From: Leptodactylus fallax
Taxonomy: Eukaryota; Chordata; Amphibia; Anura; Leptodactylidae
Assembly (NCBI GenBank): GCA_947044405.1
Contig: CAMRHE010000021.1
Coordinates: 9,532,501 to 9,596,500, forward strand
Length of the DNA: 64,000 nt
Reading direction: 5' to 3'
The position numbers and the translations under genes are program-made. Position 1 is the first letter of the stretch. Each line of letters starts with the position of its first letter. This document shows positions 43,218 through 54,719 of the stretch, piece after piece. A model generated the notes under the pieces. That model was not told where the DNA came from. It worked only from the letters and a program-made list of their open reading frames with translations, and did not search any database.

Positions 43218-44490
43218 GCCTGGATCAACTTGTCCTTAACATAATCTAGAACCCATAACCCAAAATATTGTTCTGTTCAAGAAAGACATCCAAGCCCTCA
43301 TAGAACTTGTTCTATGAATCCACCATCACCCCTTCCTGTGGCACTGAGTTACATAGCCTAACTGTTCTTACAGTAAAGAATCCCCTTCTATATTGCTGGT
43401 GAAACTTTCTCTCCTCCAGACATACAGGATGTCCCCTTGTCACTGTCACTGGCCTAGGAGTAAAAAGATCATTAGAAAGTTCTTTGTGCGGTCCCTTCAT
43501 GTATTTGTACATTGTTATTAGGTCTCCCCGTAGACGTCTTTTTTCTAAACTGAATAACCCCAAGTTTGGTAATCTATCATACTCTAATCCACCCATTTTT
43601 CCTAATAATTTTGGTCACCCTTCTCTGCACTCTCTTTAGTTAGACTATTTCCTTCTTGTATACTGGGGCCCAAAATTCCACGCAATAGTCTGTGTGGGCA
43701 TACCAGTGATTTGTATAGAAGCATAACTATGTTCTTCTCTTGACAATCTATACCTCTTTTGATGCATCCCATAATTTTATTTGCCTTGGCAGCAGCTGCC
43801 TGGCACTGGTCACTAAAGGTAAGCTTACTGTCCACCAAAATCCCCAAATCTTTTTCAGTGGCAGTCTTACCCAGTAATTTACTATTAAGTGCATAATCAT
43901 AAATTTTATTTCGTTGACCAAAATGCATAACCCTACATTTGTCAACATTAAACTTAATTTGCCAAGTCTACGCCCATACTTCCAGCTCCCTTAGATCCCC
44001 CTGTAATATTAAACTATCCTCCTCATTTTTGATTACCTTACAGAGTTTAGTATCATCTGCAAATATGGAGACCCTGCTCTGTAAACCCTCTACCAGATCA
44101 TTAATACAGATATTAAACAGGAGAGGACCCAAATACCCGTATTTCACTCCACTGGTGACTTTGACCCAGTCTGAATCTTTACCATTAACCAGTACCCTCT
44201 GTTTTCTATCAATGAGTCAGTTGCGAACCCAAATGCATATGTTTTCCCCTAGGCCCAACATTCTCATTTTGCATACCAACCTTTTATGTGGTACAGTATC
44301 AAAAGCCTTTAAAAAGTCCATATACATTAAATCTGTGGCATTACTCATGTCCAGTCTAGAACTGACCGCCTCATAGAAACTGATTAGATTAGTCTGACAG
44401 AACCAATTTCCTAGCATCTCAAATATCTTACCCACCACAGAGGTCAAACTTACTGGCCTAATCGCCTCGGGCAAATTAAAATGGCCACCG
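43218..44490 (-). pseudogene. CR1-type LINE reverse transcriptase, 5'-truncated and frameshifted
   Basis: Reading right to left: RPVSLTSVVGKIFE (RT block), LMYMDFLKAFDTVPHKRLV with the first catalytic Asp region, then after a frameshift MHFGQRNKIYDYALNSKLLG...EKDLGILVDSKL, KANKIMGCIKRG, LLYKSLVCPH, and finally LEKRRLRGDLITMYKYMKG and VRLCNSVPQEGV. These are hallmark motifs of the CR1 ORF2 C-terminal half. The QHGF and FADD-containing blocks between 44,217 and 43,948 are degraded. It lacks endonuclease and ORF1. Inactive. Confidence 0.88.
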
Positions 44491-44529
44491 CATTATGTTG
44501 CGCAACGTGATGTTGTGGCAAATTATTAT

Positions 44530-44960
44530 CTATTATTCTATTATTATATATTATCTTTTCAGAGCCCAGTGTATAATAGGAGTAGGCCCAAGGGAGGTGT
44601 TAAAAAAAACAAACAAACCTCAGTGACTGGGCCTCAGCAGTGACATGAGCATGCCGAGCATTATAACCTCATGATGCTAGGAGTGCCCATGTCATCGCTG
44701 AGACCCAATCACATGCCTCAGTGATGACCCCAAGCGCCTGATTTCATAGAAAAGCGCCGGCTCTGGCACTCTTCTGAGACATCACGCATTTGCAGGATGA
44801 AGGAACAAATTGCAGGATGCCGCAAGGAGGTCCAAAAGAGGTGTGGGAAGGCAAGTAAAAATGAATTATCTTTTTTTTTTTTTTTTACATCTCCCTTGGG
44901 CCTACTCCTATTATACTCTGAGATCTGAAAAGACCGCACAGTATATTAATTTCACGTCCA
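44530..44960. repeat. Foldback element related to the hAT family at 46.5 and 51 kb
   Basis: CTTTTCAGAGCCCAGTGTAT...AGGAGTAGGCCCAAGG at 44,559 pairs with CCTTGGGCCTACTCCTATTA...CTGAGATCTGAAAAG at 44,894. The interior has palindromes of the type TCAGTGACTGGGCCTCAGCA / GCTGAGACCCAATCACATGC, as in 47,450-47,570 and 51,770-51,880. Carries no minisatellite. Confidence 0.65.
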
Positions 44961-46485
44961 GTTCTATGCAAACAAGTATGATCCAAACAGAACCGGAGGA
45001 TCGCTTTGTTCGAACAATGGACAAAACAAATCCTTAGTCACGAACCATTGCTTTACCCGAAAGGGTTTCCAGAAATTTTGCAGAGCAATTTTCAAAGTTT
45101 TGAGATGGACAAATAAAACCTAAATTTCAACATTAAAAAATCATACTAACCCCCCATACATATATATTTTCTTAAAGTAGACACCTGCAGCATTGTCAGT
45201 ATGCCACTTGGTACTGTATGCGAACAGGCAACTTCATGCAATTTTGATTTAAAGTGAATGTTTTATAAAAAAAAAAAAAAAAAATGCAAATAAATGGAAA
45301 TTAGTTGCTAAAGGTGGAAACCAAACAAAAAGTTATATGCACCAAACCTCTTACAAATAAGAGTTCAACATGTGCAGAGTTCATTCATATCACAAAGGCC
45401 TACACCTGCATGCACATGTCTTCAGAAAATCACTAGAACTGGAGGGAACAAAAATCTGCTTTGAAGCTGGAAATGTTAAAAAAGTATCATCCTATAAAAT
45501 GTAGGGATTACACACCATGGAAAGCAAGTGAACCCCTAAACCCTATATATTTTTTAAAAGTAGACAACCTGAAGATTATATGTGTCTCAATGAGTTATCA
45601 ATAGCCACATCCGCCTTCATGTAACTTTGTGACAAACACAAATAATTAAAAAAAAAATGCACTAAAACACATATTTGCACCTAACACTTATATTCAAACT
45701 TACAATCACACACAAAATACATTTAAAATAAAAGATCAAGGTGTACACAATTTATATATACTGCAAACATCAGCTACAGCAAGAGCTCGTACTCTCAAAA
45801 ACACTAATACAGAAGACAAGAAAGATTTTGCTGTTATTCACTAATATGTTAAAAACCTATACTGCACCTAGCAAACTGTGACTGTGATACCAAAATCTAA
45901 CTTTTTTAAGATTACACAGCATACCGTATATAAAAACACAGCTTAATATTTCATATATGCAACTACCTTCATGCAACTTTGCAGCAAACAGAGATTACAA
46001 GCAAAAATACAATAAAAATTAAAATTTGCCACTAAAGTGGCATGCTCAAGCAATCCCTTTCTGCAAACAAAATGTACTTTACAAAAAACTGCAATATATG
46101 AGGAATTCATACATACCACACATATATATATATTTACAGGTGCAGGTGTTAAAGAAACGCCAAAATCGCAGAAATGCGCCAACCAATTTTGTGCATACAA
46201 ATTAAATAGGAGTTTACATAAAAATATAATTTTCTATCCCCCTATAAAAACTGTAGCAGTTTATACGTTCATCTCTAGTGATAATCGTTGCTGCTATTAT
46301 TTTAGTGTGTAACGGATATTGCTAGAGAGGTGTATTTTACTCTAGAAAGATCAGGTATGGACAGGGTGAAATGTAAACTTTATTGATGACTTTATTGATG
46401 GCCTGCTACGCTACGCCGGCAGCTGGCCATCTTTAATCATCATCTGGTCCCTGACCACTATTAGTCATCATTTTGCCAATGCAAA
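44961..46485. other. AT-rich DNA, possible diverged long tandem repeat
   Basis: Between 45,170 and 46,250 motifs such as AAAAGTAGACA, TTCATG(T/C)AACTTTG, poly-A followed by TGCA, and CAAACACAAAT recur at roughly 370-400-bp spacing. This could be two or three highly diverged units. No coding signal. Confidence 0.35.
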
Positions 46486-46493
46486 TGCATTGG

Positions 46494-47832
46494 CAGAGGC
46501 TTAACTAAGGTCTTGTGGGCCCCGGTGCAAACTTTTGTCCCCTACCCCCTCCCTAGAGTGAATTCTTGATAGTGACGGTTACGGGTGCTGCAGTGATATC
46601 TCAGATACTTGAAAGAGATACAGCTTTAGTACCCACAACTGCAGTTATCAAGAACACGGTAAATGAGCAGCGCAGCACTCGGCATGTAAACAATACTGGG
46701 AAAGTATAATATGCTCCGCAGTGGCCCCCACACAGCATTTTCTGCTCCACAGTGGCCCCCACACAGCATTTTCTGCTCTACAGTGGCCCCCACACAGCAT
46801 TATATGCTCCGCAGTGGCCCTCGCACAGCATTATATGCTCCACAGTGGCCCTTGCACAGCATTATATGCTCCACAGTGGCCCCAACACAGCATTATATGC
46901 TCCGCAGTGGCCCCCACACAGCATTCTATGCTCCGCAGTGGCCCTCGCACAGCATTATATGCTCCGCAGTGGCTCCAACACAGCATTATATGCCCACAGT
47001 GGCCCCTAAACAGTATTATATGCCTACAGTGGCCCCCACACAGTATTATATACCCACAGTGGCCCCCACACAGTACTATATGTCCACAGTGTCCCCCACA
47101 CAGTATTATATGCCCACAGTGGCCCACACACAGTATTATATGCCCACAATGGCCCCCACACGGTATTATATGCTCCACAGTAGCCCCCACACAGTATTAT
47201 ATGCCCACAGTGGCCCCCACACAGTATTAGATGCTCCACAGTGCCCCCCCCTCCAGAGCCAGTGCTATTATTATACTCTGGGGTCTCCTCAGACCCCCGA
47301 ATATAATAAGTAGAGGCCCAGGAGAAGTGATTAAAAATAACAAACGCTTATACACACCTTGTCTTACCTCTCCGGGGCATCCTCGCTCCATCCTGTTGTC
47401 TTTCCCATCTTCCTTGGTCCCCTGGTCTCCACGTCCCATGCCCCAGAAGTCACAGCTGGGGCCTGTGATTGCACCTCAGCGGTCACGTGGGGCGCGATGA
47501 CGTCATTACGCTGGCGTGCCCCATGTCACCGCTGGGGCCTAATCACAGGCCCCTGCAGTGAGGCCGGAGAAGCGCCGGAGATGATGCTGAGCCCAAGACA
47601 GCCAGGTGAGTATTTTTATTTTTTTTTTTTTTTTGTCACTTCCCCTGGGCTGGCATCTAATGGAAAGGGGCCGACCCCTTTCCATTAACAATAAGTATAG
47701 CAGTCGGGGAACCAGGTTTTCCCCGACCACTATCATGGTAGTCCGGGGCCCCGGCCATTTACAGCTGGCCGCAGGCCCCGTACCCCTCCAGTCACAGTCG
47801 CAGCCCTTGCGACCACGATCGTTACGCCACTG
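46494..47832. mobile_element. Non-autonomous hAT element with minisatellite, second family, copy 1
   Basis: Ends CAGAGGCTTAACTA and GTTACGCCACTG; the complement of the right end, CAGTGGCGTAAC, matches the CAGTGGTGTAAC start of the element at 50,980. Flanking octamers TGCATTGG (46,486-46,493) and TCCATTGG (47,833-47,840) agree at 7 of 8 positions. The interior holds a minisatellite, a TATTATACTCTGGGGTCT hairpin and a GC-rich palindromic block. No transposase. Confidence 0.82.
46711..47250. repeat. 30-31-bp minisatellite (about 17 units)
   Basis: Unit ATTATATGCTCCACAGTGGC followed by CCCCACACAGC. It is recognisably the same as the complement of the 7,857-9,213 unit (TATGCTCCATAGTGGCCCC). Later units carry TATATGCCCACAGTGGC instead of TGCTCC. 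Long open frames across it reflect its 30-bp period. Confidence 0.92.
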
Positions 47833-47840
47833 TCCATTGG

Positions 47841-47996
47841 TTAGGGGCCCAATCGGGATGGTCAGGGGCCGGATCGGCCCCATGACCGTCCCGATCAGAC
47901 CCCTGACACTTGCATTGGCAAAATGAGTACTAATAGTCGGGGCTCGGGGCCCACCGGGGGAAATCACCTGTTCCCCGGTGGACCAGTCCGACCCTG
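47841..47996. mobile_element. Right end of an outer hAT-type element
   Basis: Ends GACCAGTCCGACCCTG; inward this is CAGGGTCGGACTGGTC, a hAT-like terminus. The segment before it (TTGCATTGGCAAAATGAGTA) is the inverse of 46,461-46,485, so the 46,494-47,832 element sits inside this outer element. I cannot place the outer left terminus. Confidence 0.45.
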
Positions 47997-48713
47997 CATG
48001 GGAACAAATGTGACACCAAAATGATATTGGTATTGGAATAAGCAGTGGCACGAGTTTTTTGTTTATAATTTAGTTTTTTTGATGTCAACATTTTGGCACC
48101 AACAGTTTGGAATAGTAGGATGTGATGGACCAGGCCGCAAGACATGTCTGACTGATTAGGAATATCAGGCAGCATCAGCAGTACAATAAATTGAACATGA
48201 TAAAGGCATAGGCATTGAACGATTTATTCAGTAGTATCTGTCAAAAGTGTGTGACAATTCTCACAGAGCTTACAGGCTATCCTGATAACATGCCAATTTT
48301 GACTCTCTTTGTGAAGCAGGAAGTATAATATTGTACTGTGTTAGCCATAAAAAGTAGTGGAAGAGTGAAGAAATTAGGCGATACCTTTTAGAGGCTAACT
48401 GAGTATATTTGATATTAAGCTTTCGAGATTGCTAGCTCTCTTCTTCAGACATGGTGAAGCAGGGAATAATTCCTCTGTTTTGGCCTTATAGCAAAGTTCT
48501 AAAAGCACAGCTAACCAGTACTCATTCCTCTGTTTCATACTAATAATACAATTGTCACTATGTAAGAAGTGTAGCATACAACCTGCCATGCTTGTAAGTG
48601 TGTGCATGGACCCATGGGTCTGCCATGATTGGTCTTCTTGGCCATCATATTCTTTGTTATCATCATCATCTTGAAACTAATAAGGATCAGCTTCCTCCCA
48701 TGGTTGTGACATA
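47997..48713. other. Dispersed repeat with no gene
   Basis: Includes TGTTAGCCATAAAAAGTAG, GATACCTTTTAGAGGCTAAC and AAGCTTTCGAGATTGCTAGC TCTCTTCTTCAG, a signature I associate with a common fish/frog repeat but cannot classify. Confidence 0.4.
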
Positions 48714-49118
48714 TCAAAGTCCCCCACCCTCTCCATCCAAAGGAGAAACTTTCTCCTCCTTCTCCTCTTCCAATCTAGGAGTCCCAGGTTCTTCACCATG
48801 ATGACCTTGACCCAGTTCTTCATCCTCCTCCAGTTTCTCTTGCATCAACCCTGGGCAATGACAGTGACAAAGAGGTAGAAGCTGTTCTTCTTCTTTCATC
48901 CCTTGTTGCATGAGTATAAGTGTTTTCTGTAAGTTATATAATAAATTGATGACATCATTGATGCTGGTGGCCTCCTCAAAGAGTTTTAGAAGGTGACACA
49001 CTTCTCTCATGAACCTCCAATGGTGGATCACAAAATAACACATTGTCCCTGTGGACTGTTGCATGCAGTAATCATTCACTATCTTCTGCTGTTCACATAG
49101 GTGCCCCAGCATGTGCAA
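48714..49118 (-). pseudogene. hAT (ZBED-type) transposase C-terminal relic
   Basis: A 134-codon open frame. HWRFMREVCHLLKLFEEATS and INDVINLLYNLQKTLILMQQ resemble the dimerisation region of hAT/ZBED transposases, where W..L......LL..FE.AT..I and DVI....L...L are typical. The tail is Glu-rich low complexity (KEEEQLLPLCHCHC...LEEEKEEKVSPLDGE). The zinc finger and DDE core are not found; upstream sequence to about 49,400 is full of stops. Could be a decayed host ZBED gene, but a transposon relic is more likely. Confidence 0.55.
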
Positions 49119-49559
49119 GCTGGAATTTCAGCAATTTGGAACATCACAGATAAGGTGGTACAAGGACAGACCATTTGATCACTGCAAGTCAGCCACATGA
49201 GAACAACTGAAATGCATAGCCACTTCTGGTCAAGAACAGCACCTCTTTGAAGCCACTATACAGTATATGTTAATAAAATGGTCCACTACCACATTTTTCA
49301 CATGGCAATATATGGCAGGAACAGCTTTACTACAGAAATAATGGTGGCAATATATCCTCCATCAAGGTTTAGAACATGCCATCAGTTAGCGAAACACAGT
49401 GGAATTCACTAAATGTTAAGGCAGAAACTGCATAGCTAGCAACTTGGCCAGGTGAAGAACCACCAGATGACTGGGTACATAGTGCTGTTTCATGGACACA
49501 AACTAATAAATGCAAAAAAAAAAAAAGGAAAAAAAAAAGGAAAAATATTAAAAATTCAA
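49119..49559. other. Probable decayed hAT body and an A-rich tract
   Basis: No open frame. A-runs with GG interruptions lie at 49,514-49,545. Confidence 0.4.
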
Positions 49560-50290
49560 ATCAGCTCCCTTTCCCTAGAACACATATAAAAATAATTAAT
49601 TACTGTGAAACACATACGCATTAGGTATCCCTGTGTCCGAAAATGCCCGGTCTACAAACCTATACAAATATTTTTCCCGTACGGTGAACGCCGTAGCGGG
49701 AAAAAAAAATCAAAAGTGCTAAACCGCCATTTTTTCACTGTTTTGCCTCTGATAAAAATTTGAATAAAAAGTAATCAAAGCAATAGACATTCCCCAAAAT
49801 TGTATAAGTAAAAAGTACACCTGGTCGTGCAAAAAAGACATCCTATGCATCCCCGTACATGGAACTATAAAAAGTTGTGGGTGTCAGAATATGGCGACTT
49901 TTTAAAAAAAAATTTTTTAAACGTTTTGGATTTTTGTAAAGGTTAAAATGTAAATAAAACCATACAAATTTGGTATCCCCAAAATTGTACCAAAACATAG
50001 AATACAAGTGACATGTCATTTTGGTTGCACAGTGAATGCCGTAAAAACAAAGTCCGTAAGTCACACAAATGCGCTTTTTCTTCAATTCCATCGCATTCTG
50101 AATTTTTTTCCAGCTTATCAGTACATTGTACAGAATAATAAATGGTACCATTATTAAGAACAATTTGTCCTGCAAACAGTAAGCCCTAATATAGTTTTGT
50201 GAACGGAAAAATAAAAATGTTATGGGGTTTTGAAGGTGGGGAGTCAAAAACGAAAATTTAAAAATGTCACCAGCGGGAAGGGGTTAAAAC
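49560..50290 (+). repeat. Dispersed repeat family A, most complete copy
   Basis: Runs from about AGAACACATATAAAAATAAT through CGCCGTAGCGGG, GCAATAGACATTCCCCAAAA, CATCCCCGTACATGG, GACATGTCATTTTGG, CAGTACATTGTACAGAATAA to GGGAAGGGGTTAAAA. It serves as reference for the three other copies. No coding frame and no evident inverted termini. Confidence 0.75.
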
Positions 50291-50971
50291 ATACTTAACA
50301 AGAAGATGAGATTTAGCATTAAAAGATTATCCTGGTCAATGAGTATTTGCTGTGTGAGTCAGCTTGGTTTTTTGCAGTGAAAATGGCAGTTTTTCTGTAT
50401 TGGTTAAAAAAACAAAAAAACACTACTGCCAAAAAAAACCTTAACAAAATTATATTTTGCACTAAATGGACTATAAGACACTATGTGGACAGTTACATAT
50501 CACAGTGTAGCAAGCTACACTAATAGAAATGGGAAATCTGACACTGCATTACAAAAAATAGCTACTGTATATTGCAAAAAAGACTTAACAAAATAAGATT
50601 ATTGGCAATGAAAGAGTGACCTGGCCAGTGTATGTGCAACATAGTGAGCATTTTAGTCACACAGCACAGTGCAGAGCTCTCCCCCATTCCTATGATTTTT
50701 CTACCTATCTGTCTCAAATTGGTTAAATCCGATTGATTAAAACTGTGCTCCTCTAGTCCTTCTTCTCCTATAATTGCAATGTTGGTGTTGTTTTACTACT
50801 AGCAATTGCTTTGAATCATGTAGTGATAAAACGTCTTTCCCCTAACTTGAGTATCACAGTATCTTATATTCTGTATGTTAAATCATCACTTTACCTCTCC
50901 ATATACCACTCATGATTGTCTGAGAGGCTATCAGGTAATGCCAGAAGCCCGACTAGGTCTCAGAGACCATG
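50291..50971. other. AT-rich DNA, no feature
   Basis: Nothing recognised. Confidence 0.5.
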
Positions 50972-50979
50972 TCATCCTC

Positions 50980-52227
50980 CAGTGGTGTAACTCGGAATGG
51001 CTGGGCCCCAAGGTTACGGGTCCCCAAACAGTAAAATATGCTCAACAGTGGCCCCAGATAGTATTATATGCTCGATAGTGGCCCCCACAGAGCATTATAT
51101 GCTCCACAGTGGCCCCCATACAGCATTATATGCTCTTCATTGCTCCCCCCACACACAGTATAATATGCTCCCCACAGTGGTCCCACACAGTATAATATGC
51201 CCCCCACAGTGGGCCCCACCCTGTATAATATGCTCCCCGCAGTGGTCCCCACCCAGTATTATATGCCCCCCACAGTGGGCCCCACCTGATATTATATGCT
51301 CCCCACAGTGGCCCACACACAGTATTATATGCTCCCTACAGTGGCCCCCACCCAGTATTATATGCTTCCCACAGTGGCCCCCACCCAGTATTATATGCCC
51401 CCCACAGTGGCCCCCACCAGTATTTTATGCTCTAAAGTGGCCCCCACTCAGTATTATATGCTCTACAGGGGCCCCCACCCAGCAGTATATGCTCTACAGT
51501 GGCCCCCAACCAGTAGTATATGCTCTATAGTGCCCCCCACCGAGTATTATTTGCTCCACAGTGGCCCCCACCCAGTATTATATGCTCCCAACAGCCCCCT
51601 CTGCTTCTGTGCTATTATTATACTCTCCTCAGACCCCAGAGTATAATAATCGGAGGCCCAGTGAAGGTGATTAAAAATAACAAACATTCATACTTACCTT
51701 GTCTTACCTTTCCTTGGCATCCTCGCTCCATCCTGCCGTCTTCAGGGTCTTCAGGCCCACTTCCGATGTCGCTGCTGAGGCCTGTGATTGGGCCTCAGCA
51801 GTCACATGGGGGCGCACTGATGTCATTACGCAGCTGCACCCCATGTGACCGCTGGGGTCTAATCACAGGCCTCAGTCATGACGGAGGAGTGCCGGAGAGA
51901 ACGCTGTGCCCAGGAGAGGTGAGAATATGTATTTATTGTTTCAGTCACCTCCCCTGGGTGCCCTGCCCTGCCATCTACTGGAAAGGGGCCTTCAATATGC
52001 CAGGGTTCCTTTCCAATAACAGTATGTATAGCGGTCGGGGAACCAGGCTTTCCCCGACCGCTATCATATCTCCAGCTGGCCGCGGGCCCCATACCCTGCC
52101 GGCTGCGACCCCTGCGACCGCGATCGTTTGGGGTTCGTGGTAGTGGATGCCACAGGGCTCCGGGCTCCCTAATGTCCCGGGCCCTGTGGCAACTGCTACC
52201 GCTGCTACCCTGGTATTTACGCCCCTG
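50980..52227. mobile_element. Non-autonomous hAT element with minisatellite, second family, copy 2
   Basis: Starts CAGTGGTGTAACTCGG and ends GTATTTACGCCCCTG, with the exact 8-bp duplication TCATCCTC (50,972-50,979; 52,228-52,235). Internally, in order: minisatellite, hairpin around TATTATACTCTCC, a palindromic GC-rich block (TGAGGCCTGTGATTGGGCCT / GGGGTCTAATCACAGGCCTC), and GGTCGGGGAACCAGG / CCCCGACCG repeats. 1,248 bp, no transposase. Confidence 0.9.
51035..51600. repeat. Minisatellite, about 17 units of 31-34 bp
   Basis: Unit AGTATTATATGCTCCCCACAGTGGCCCCCACCC; the same family as 46,711-47,250 and as the arrays at 7.9 and 23.8 kb. Confidence 0.9.
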
Positions 52228-52494
52228 TCATCCTCCTTATCCTCTGCTTTGCTAACCAGTCTTACATGTGGCTGAGACAAACCACAAAAGTTTTGGTTTC
52301 ATCAAAAGAAGGAAAATTTTGGAAAACCGGTTTGTTATAAATTGGTTCGCCCATCTCTATTTTGAACTGAAAACTCAAACCTTAATTGAATCTTGGCAGA
52401 ATTATGTAGAATTTGGGTAGAGAATGCTGAAAAGGTAAGGAGCCATAGACATTTGTTATTAGTCTTTGTGTAAGATGGGGAAACAGCCCTCATG

Positions 52495-53592
52495 TTATGA
52501 ATGTACCTGTTTCTATAAATAAGTTTATTTTTTTTTTATAAACTGACGTTTGTTTGACCACAAGAGGCCACTGTTACCTCAGAAATGGGAAGGACTGTAA
52601 TTCCCTGGAGTAGTGACGTGGAAACCCTGTTCTGCAGAGGTGGAACTAGAAGGAGGAGTAGAGTGTGTGTGGTAGCCATCTTAGGAGTGTGCTTTGAGCT
52701 TTTAGAAGAAGAAGGACTGAAGTGAGAGAAGAAAGATTCCTAAGGGATCAGAGATATAGCAAGGTGGTGCTGAAGCAGAGACTGTTCCAGGGTTTGTTCA
52801 GACAGCATCCTAAGTTGAAGATTGCTATCAAGGACCCAGCTGAGAAGTGGCCCTGTCAGTGAGATCGCATGTTTTCTGGATGAGCCCCGCTTCCAGCTGT
52901 TCCAGACAAAGGCTAAAGGTACGCAACAGACCCGGGTCAGTAAGAGAAGTAATCGTGCACGCACCGCATTACATTTTTAGCACAAATTGCTTGGGACTGA
53001 GTAAGGGCCTGTAGTTAGAATAGTTAGGCATACTCATCTTCACAGGCCACACTACTAATGAATTATCTACCTATAAGGCAGTAAGGACTAAGACTCAGAG
53101 AATTCTATAGACTTGTAACTCCAGGAGAGGAGCTTCTGAGGAAGTCTACAGTAGAAGCGACATTTTATACATTGTCACATTTCTTTGGCTTGCAAGCTGA
53201 CCTACTATTATATTTACTTGGTTGTACATTGTTTGGGGGGAATAGGGGTATTTTGATAAGTTTGTAAGCTCTTGTGTTATACCGTCGGTGCCCCATCACA
53301 CTCATTGAATTGTTCCTGTGACTAGGGTGATAAAAAGGTAACAAGCGGCTGGTTAGTTGCAGCCTGCAGATAGGTAAAAGCTTGGAGATTATTGGAGGCA
53401 CACATTGGAGGGCACCGCGCTGTACACCAGGGCCTCAGCTTCCTGGCTGAGTGTATGTAAATAGTTGGGAGTGTTTTTTTGGTAAAGAGGTGTTATTACA
53501 TAAAGTAAAATCTTGTTTTTACTAAATTGATTTGGAGTCGCTTCCTTTGTTTGTGACTTCGCTGTATCCTGGGGAGCTCACCCCGCTACATG
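52495..53592 (+). repeat. Possible solo LTR
   Basis: Starts TGTTATGAATGTACCTG and ends GAGCTCACCCCGCTACA, TG...CA ends about 1.1 kb apart. A CATAAAG-type signal sits near 53,500, and TTTGGAGTCGCTTCCTTTG before the end looks like a U5 region. No clear target duplication (CCTCA versus TGGCT), so the boundaries are uncertain. Confidence 0.35.
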
Positions 53593-54719
53593 GCTTACAT
53601 TTGCATAACTCGAATATTTAGGAGAGAATAAGGAAAGACATTTACCTCACATCCCAGTATTATACGCTGATCTTCACTGCTACCTCTATATAGTGGTCCC
53701 TACTCTACTGGGTGTCACGCTGTAAGGCGACCTCAGCAGCTTAGCAGCTACATTACCAGTTTAACAGCACTCCTGCTGCCAAGCTAAGCCCCCAGGTCAC
53801 TCTACCCCACAGGTACAGTACATCATCACAACAACAGCAGACACCATGAAGCACCGCATCATGTGAATAGGTCTCAAAAAGCTTGTACAGTATAGTTGGC
53901 TTTGTTCATTAACAGTAGGGTGATAATATTTGGCATTATGCATTATTTAATGGTATACTATCATTGAGCTTTTTAACAGAAAAATTATTTATATTTGATA
54001 CTGCCTACAGAGGCATTATGTTCCACATCATTGATTTCCATTAAAAGTGTTGTAATGTCTCTGCCTGTTCAGGTCTCTGCACCACCCTCCGCCCACATGC
54101 GGCGGCACAGGAGGCGTGCTCAGTTTGATTCCTTGTTTAAGATTCTTGTTGCTCAGTCTGAACATTGTCCTAGACTATGTAATTGATTTTCTGCCACACC
54201 CGTCTCCTTCACCTTGGTTTTCCTCCACTCCACTAATAGTTAATTTTAGCCTTACCTGTGTGATTGACAGCCTACAATCCTATCAAGTCTGGGGCAGGTT
54301 CTTTCTTCCTATTTATTCTTTGCTCACATTCTCATTGGCGCTGATTATTGCTTTGTGTGTACTGGCTATCACTCCTTGCTGTTTTGTTACCTGTATTCCT
54401 ATTCCTGACCTCTGGCTTTCGCTTTGATTATTCTCTTGGATTCTGATTCTGTACTGCATTGCTCATCTGTTACTGACCCCTTGGCTATCTGACCTCCCTT
54501 TTTGTTGTTCATCCTGTCCACGTTCTGTGTTGCCACGTACATTAAGAAGGGACTGTCGACCAGTTGCTGCTGTCGCCTAGGACAGATCAGGCAAGTTAGC
54601 CAGGGACAGTGGGTGGGGTTCAGCTTTAGGGCTCACTGTCTTCTTGTGCCCCTTCCCCCAGGGTGCTGCAGCAGCACTGGGGAATTGCTTAACTGGCAAT
54701 TCCCTTACAAGTGTACTTT
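53593..54719. repeat. Probable retroelement-derived repeat
   Basis: 54,370-54,480 has repeated CTGACCTCTGGCTTTCGCTT / GACCCCTTGGCTATCTGACC motifs, followed by GAAGGGACTGTCGACCAGTT and GACAGATCAGGCAAGTTAGC CAGGGACAG. I associate this pattern with frog LTR-type repeats but cannot assign it. No intact frame. Confidence 0.3.

Noticed and set aside
46711..47313. A 200-codon proline/histidine-rich protein
   Set aside because: Frame spans a minisatellite and its flank; three phases are all open.
47841..47996. Fully bounded outer hAT element
   Set aside because: Only the right terminus is convincing; the candidate left end near 46,356 (CAGGGTGAAATG) lacks a matching duplication.
48714..49118. Host ZBED gene exon
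   Set aside because: No splice context or upstream zinc finger, and surrounding sequence is full of stops; a transposon relic is simpler.
52495..53592. Complete LTR retrotransposon
   Set aside because: No second LTR or coding region nearby and no clear target duplication; only a possible solo LTR.
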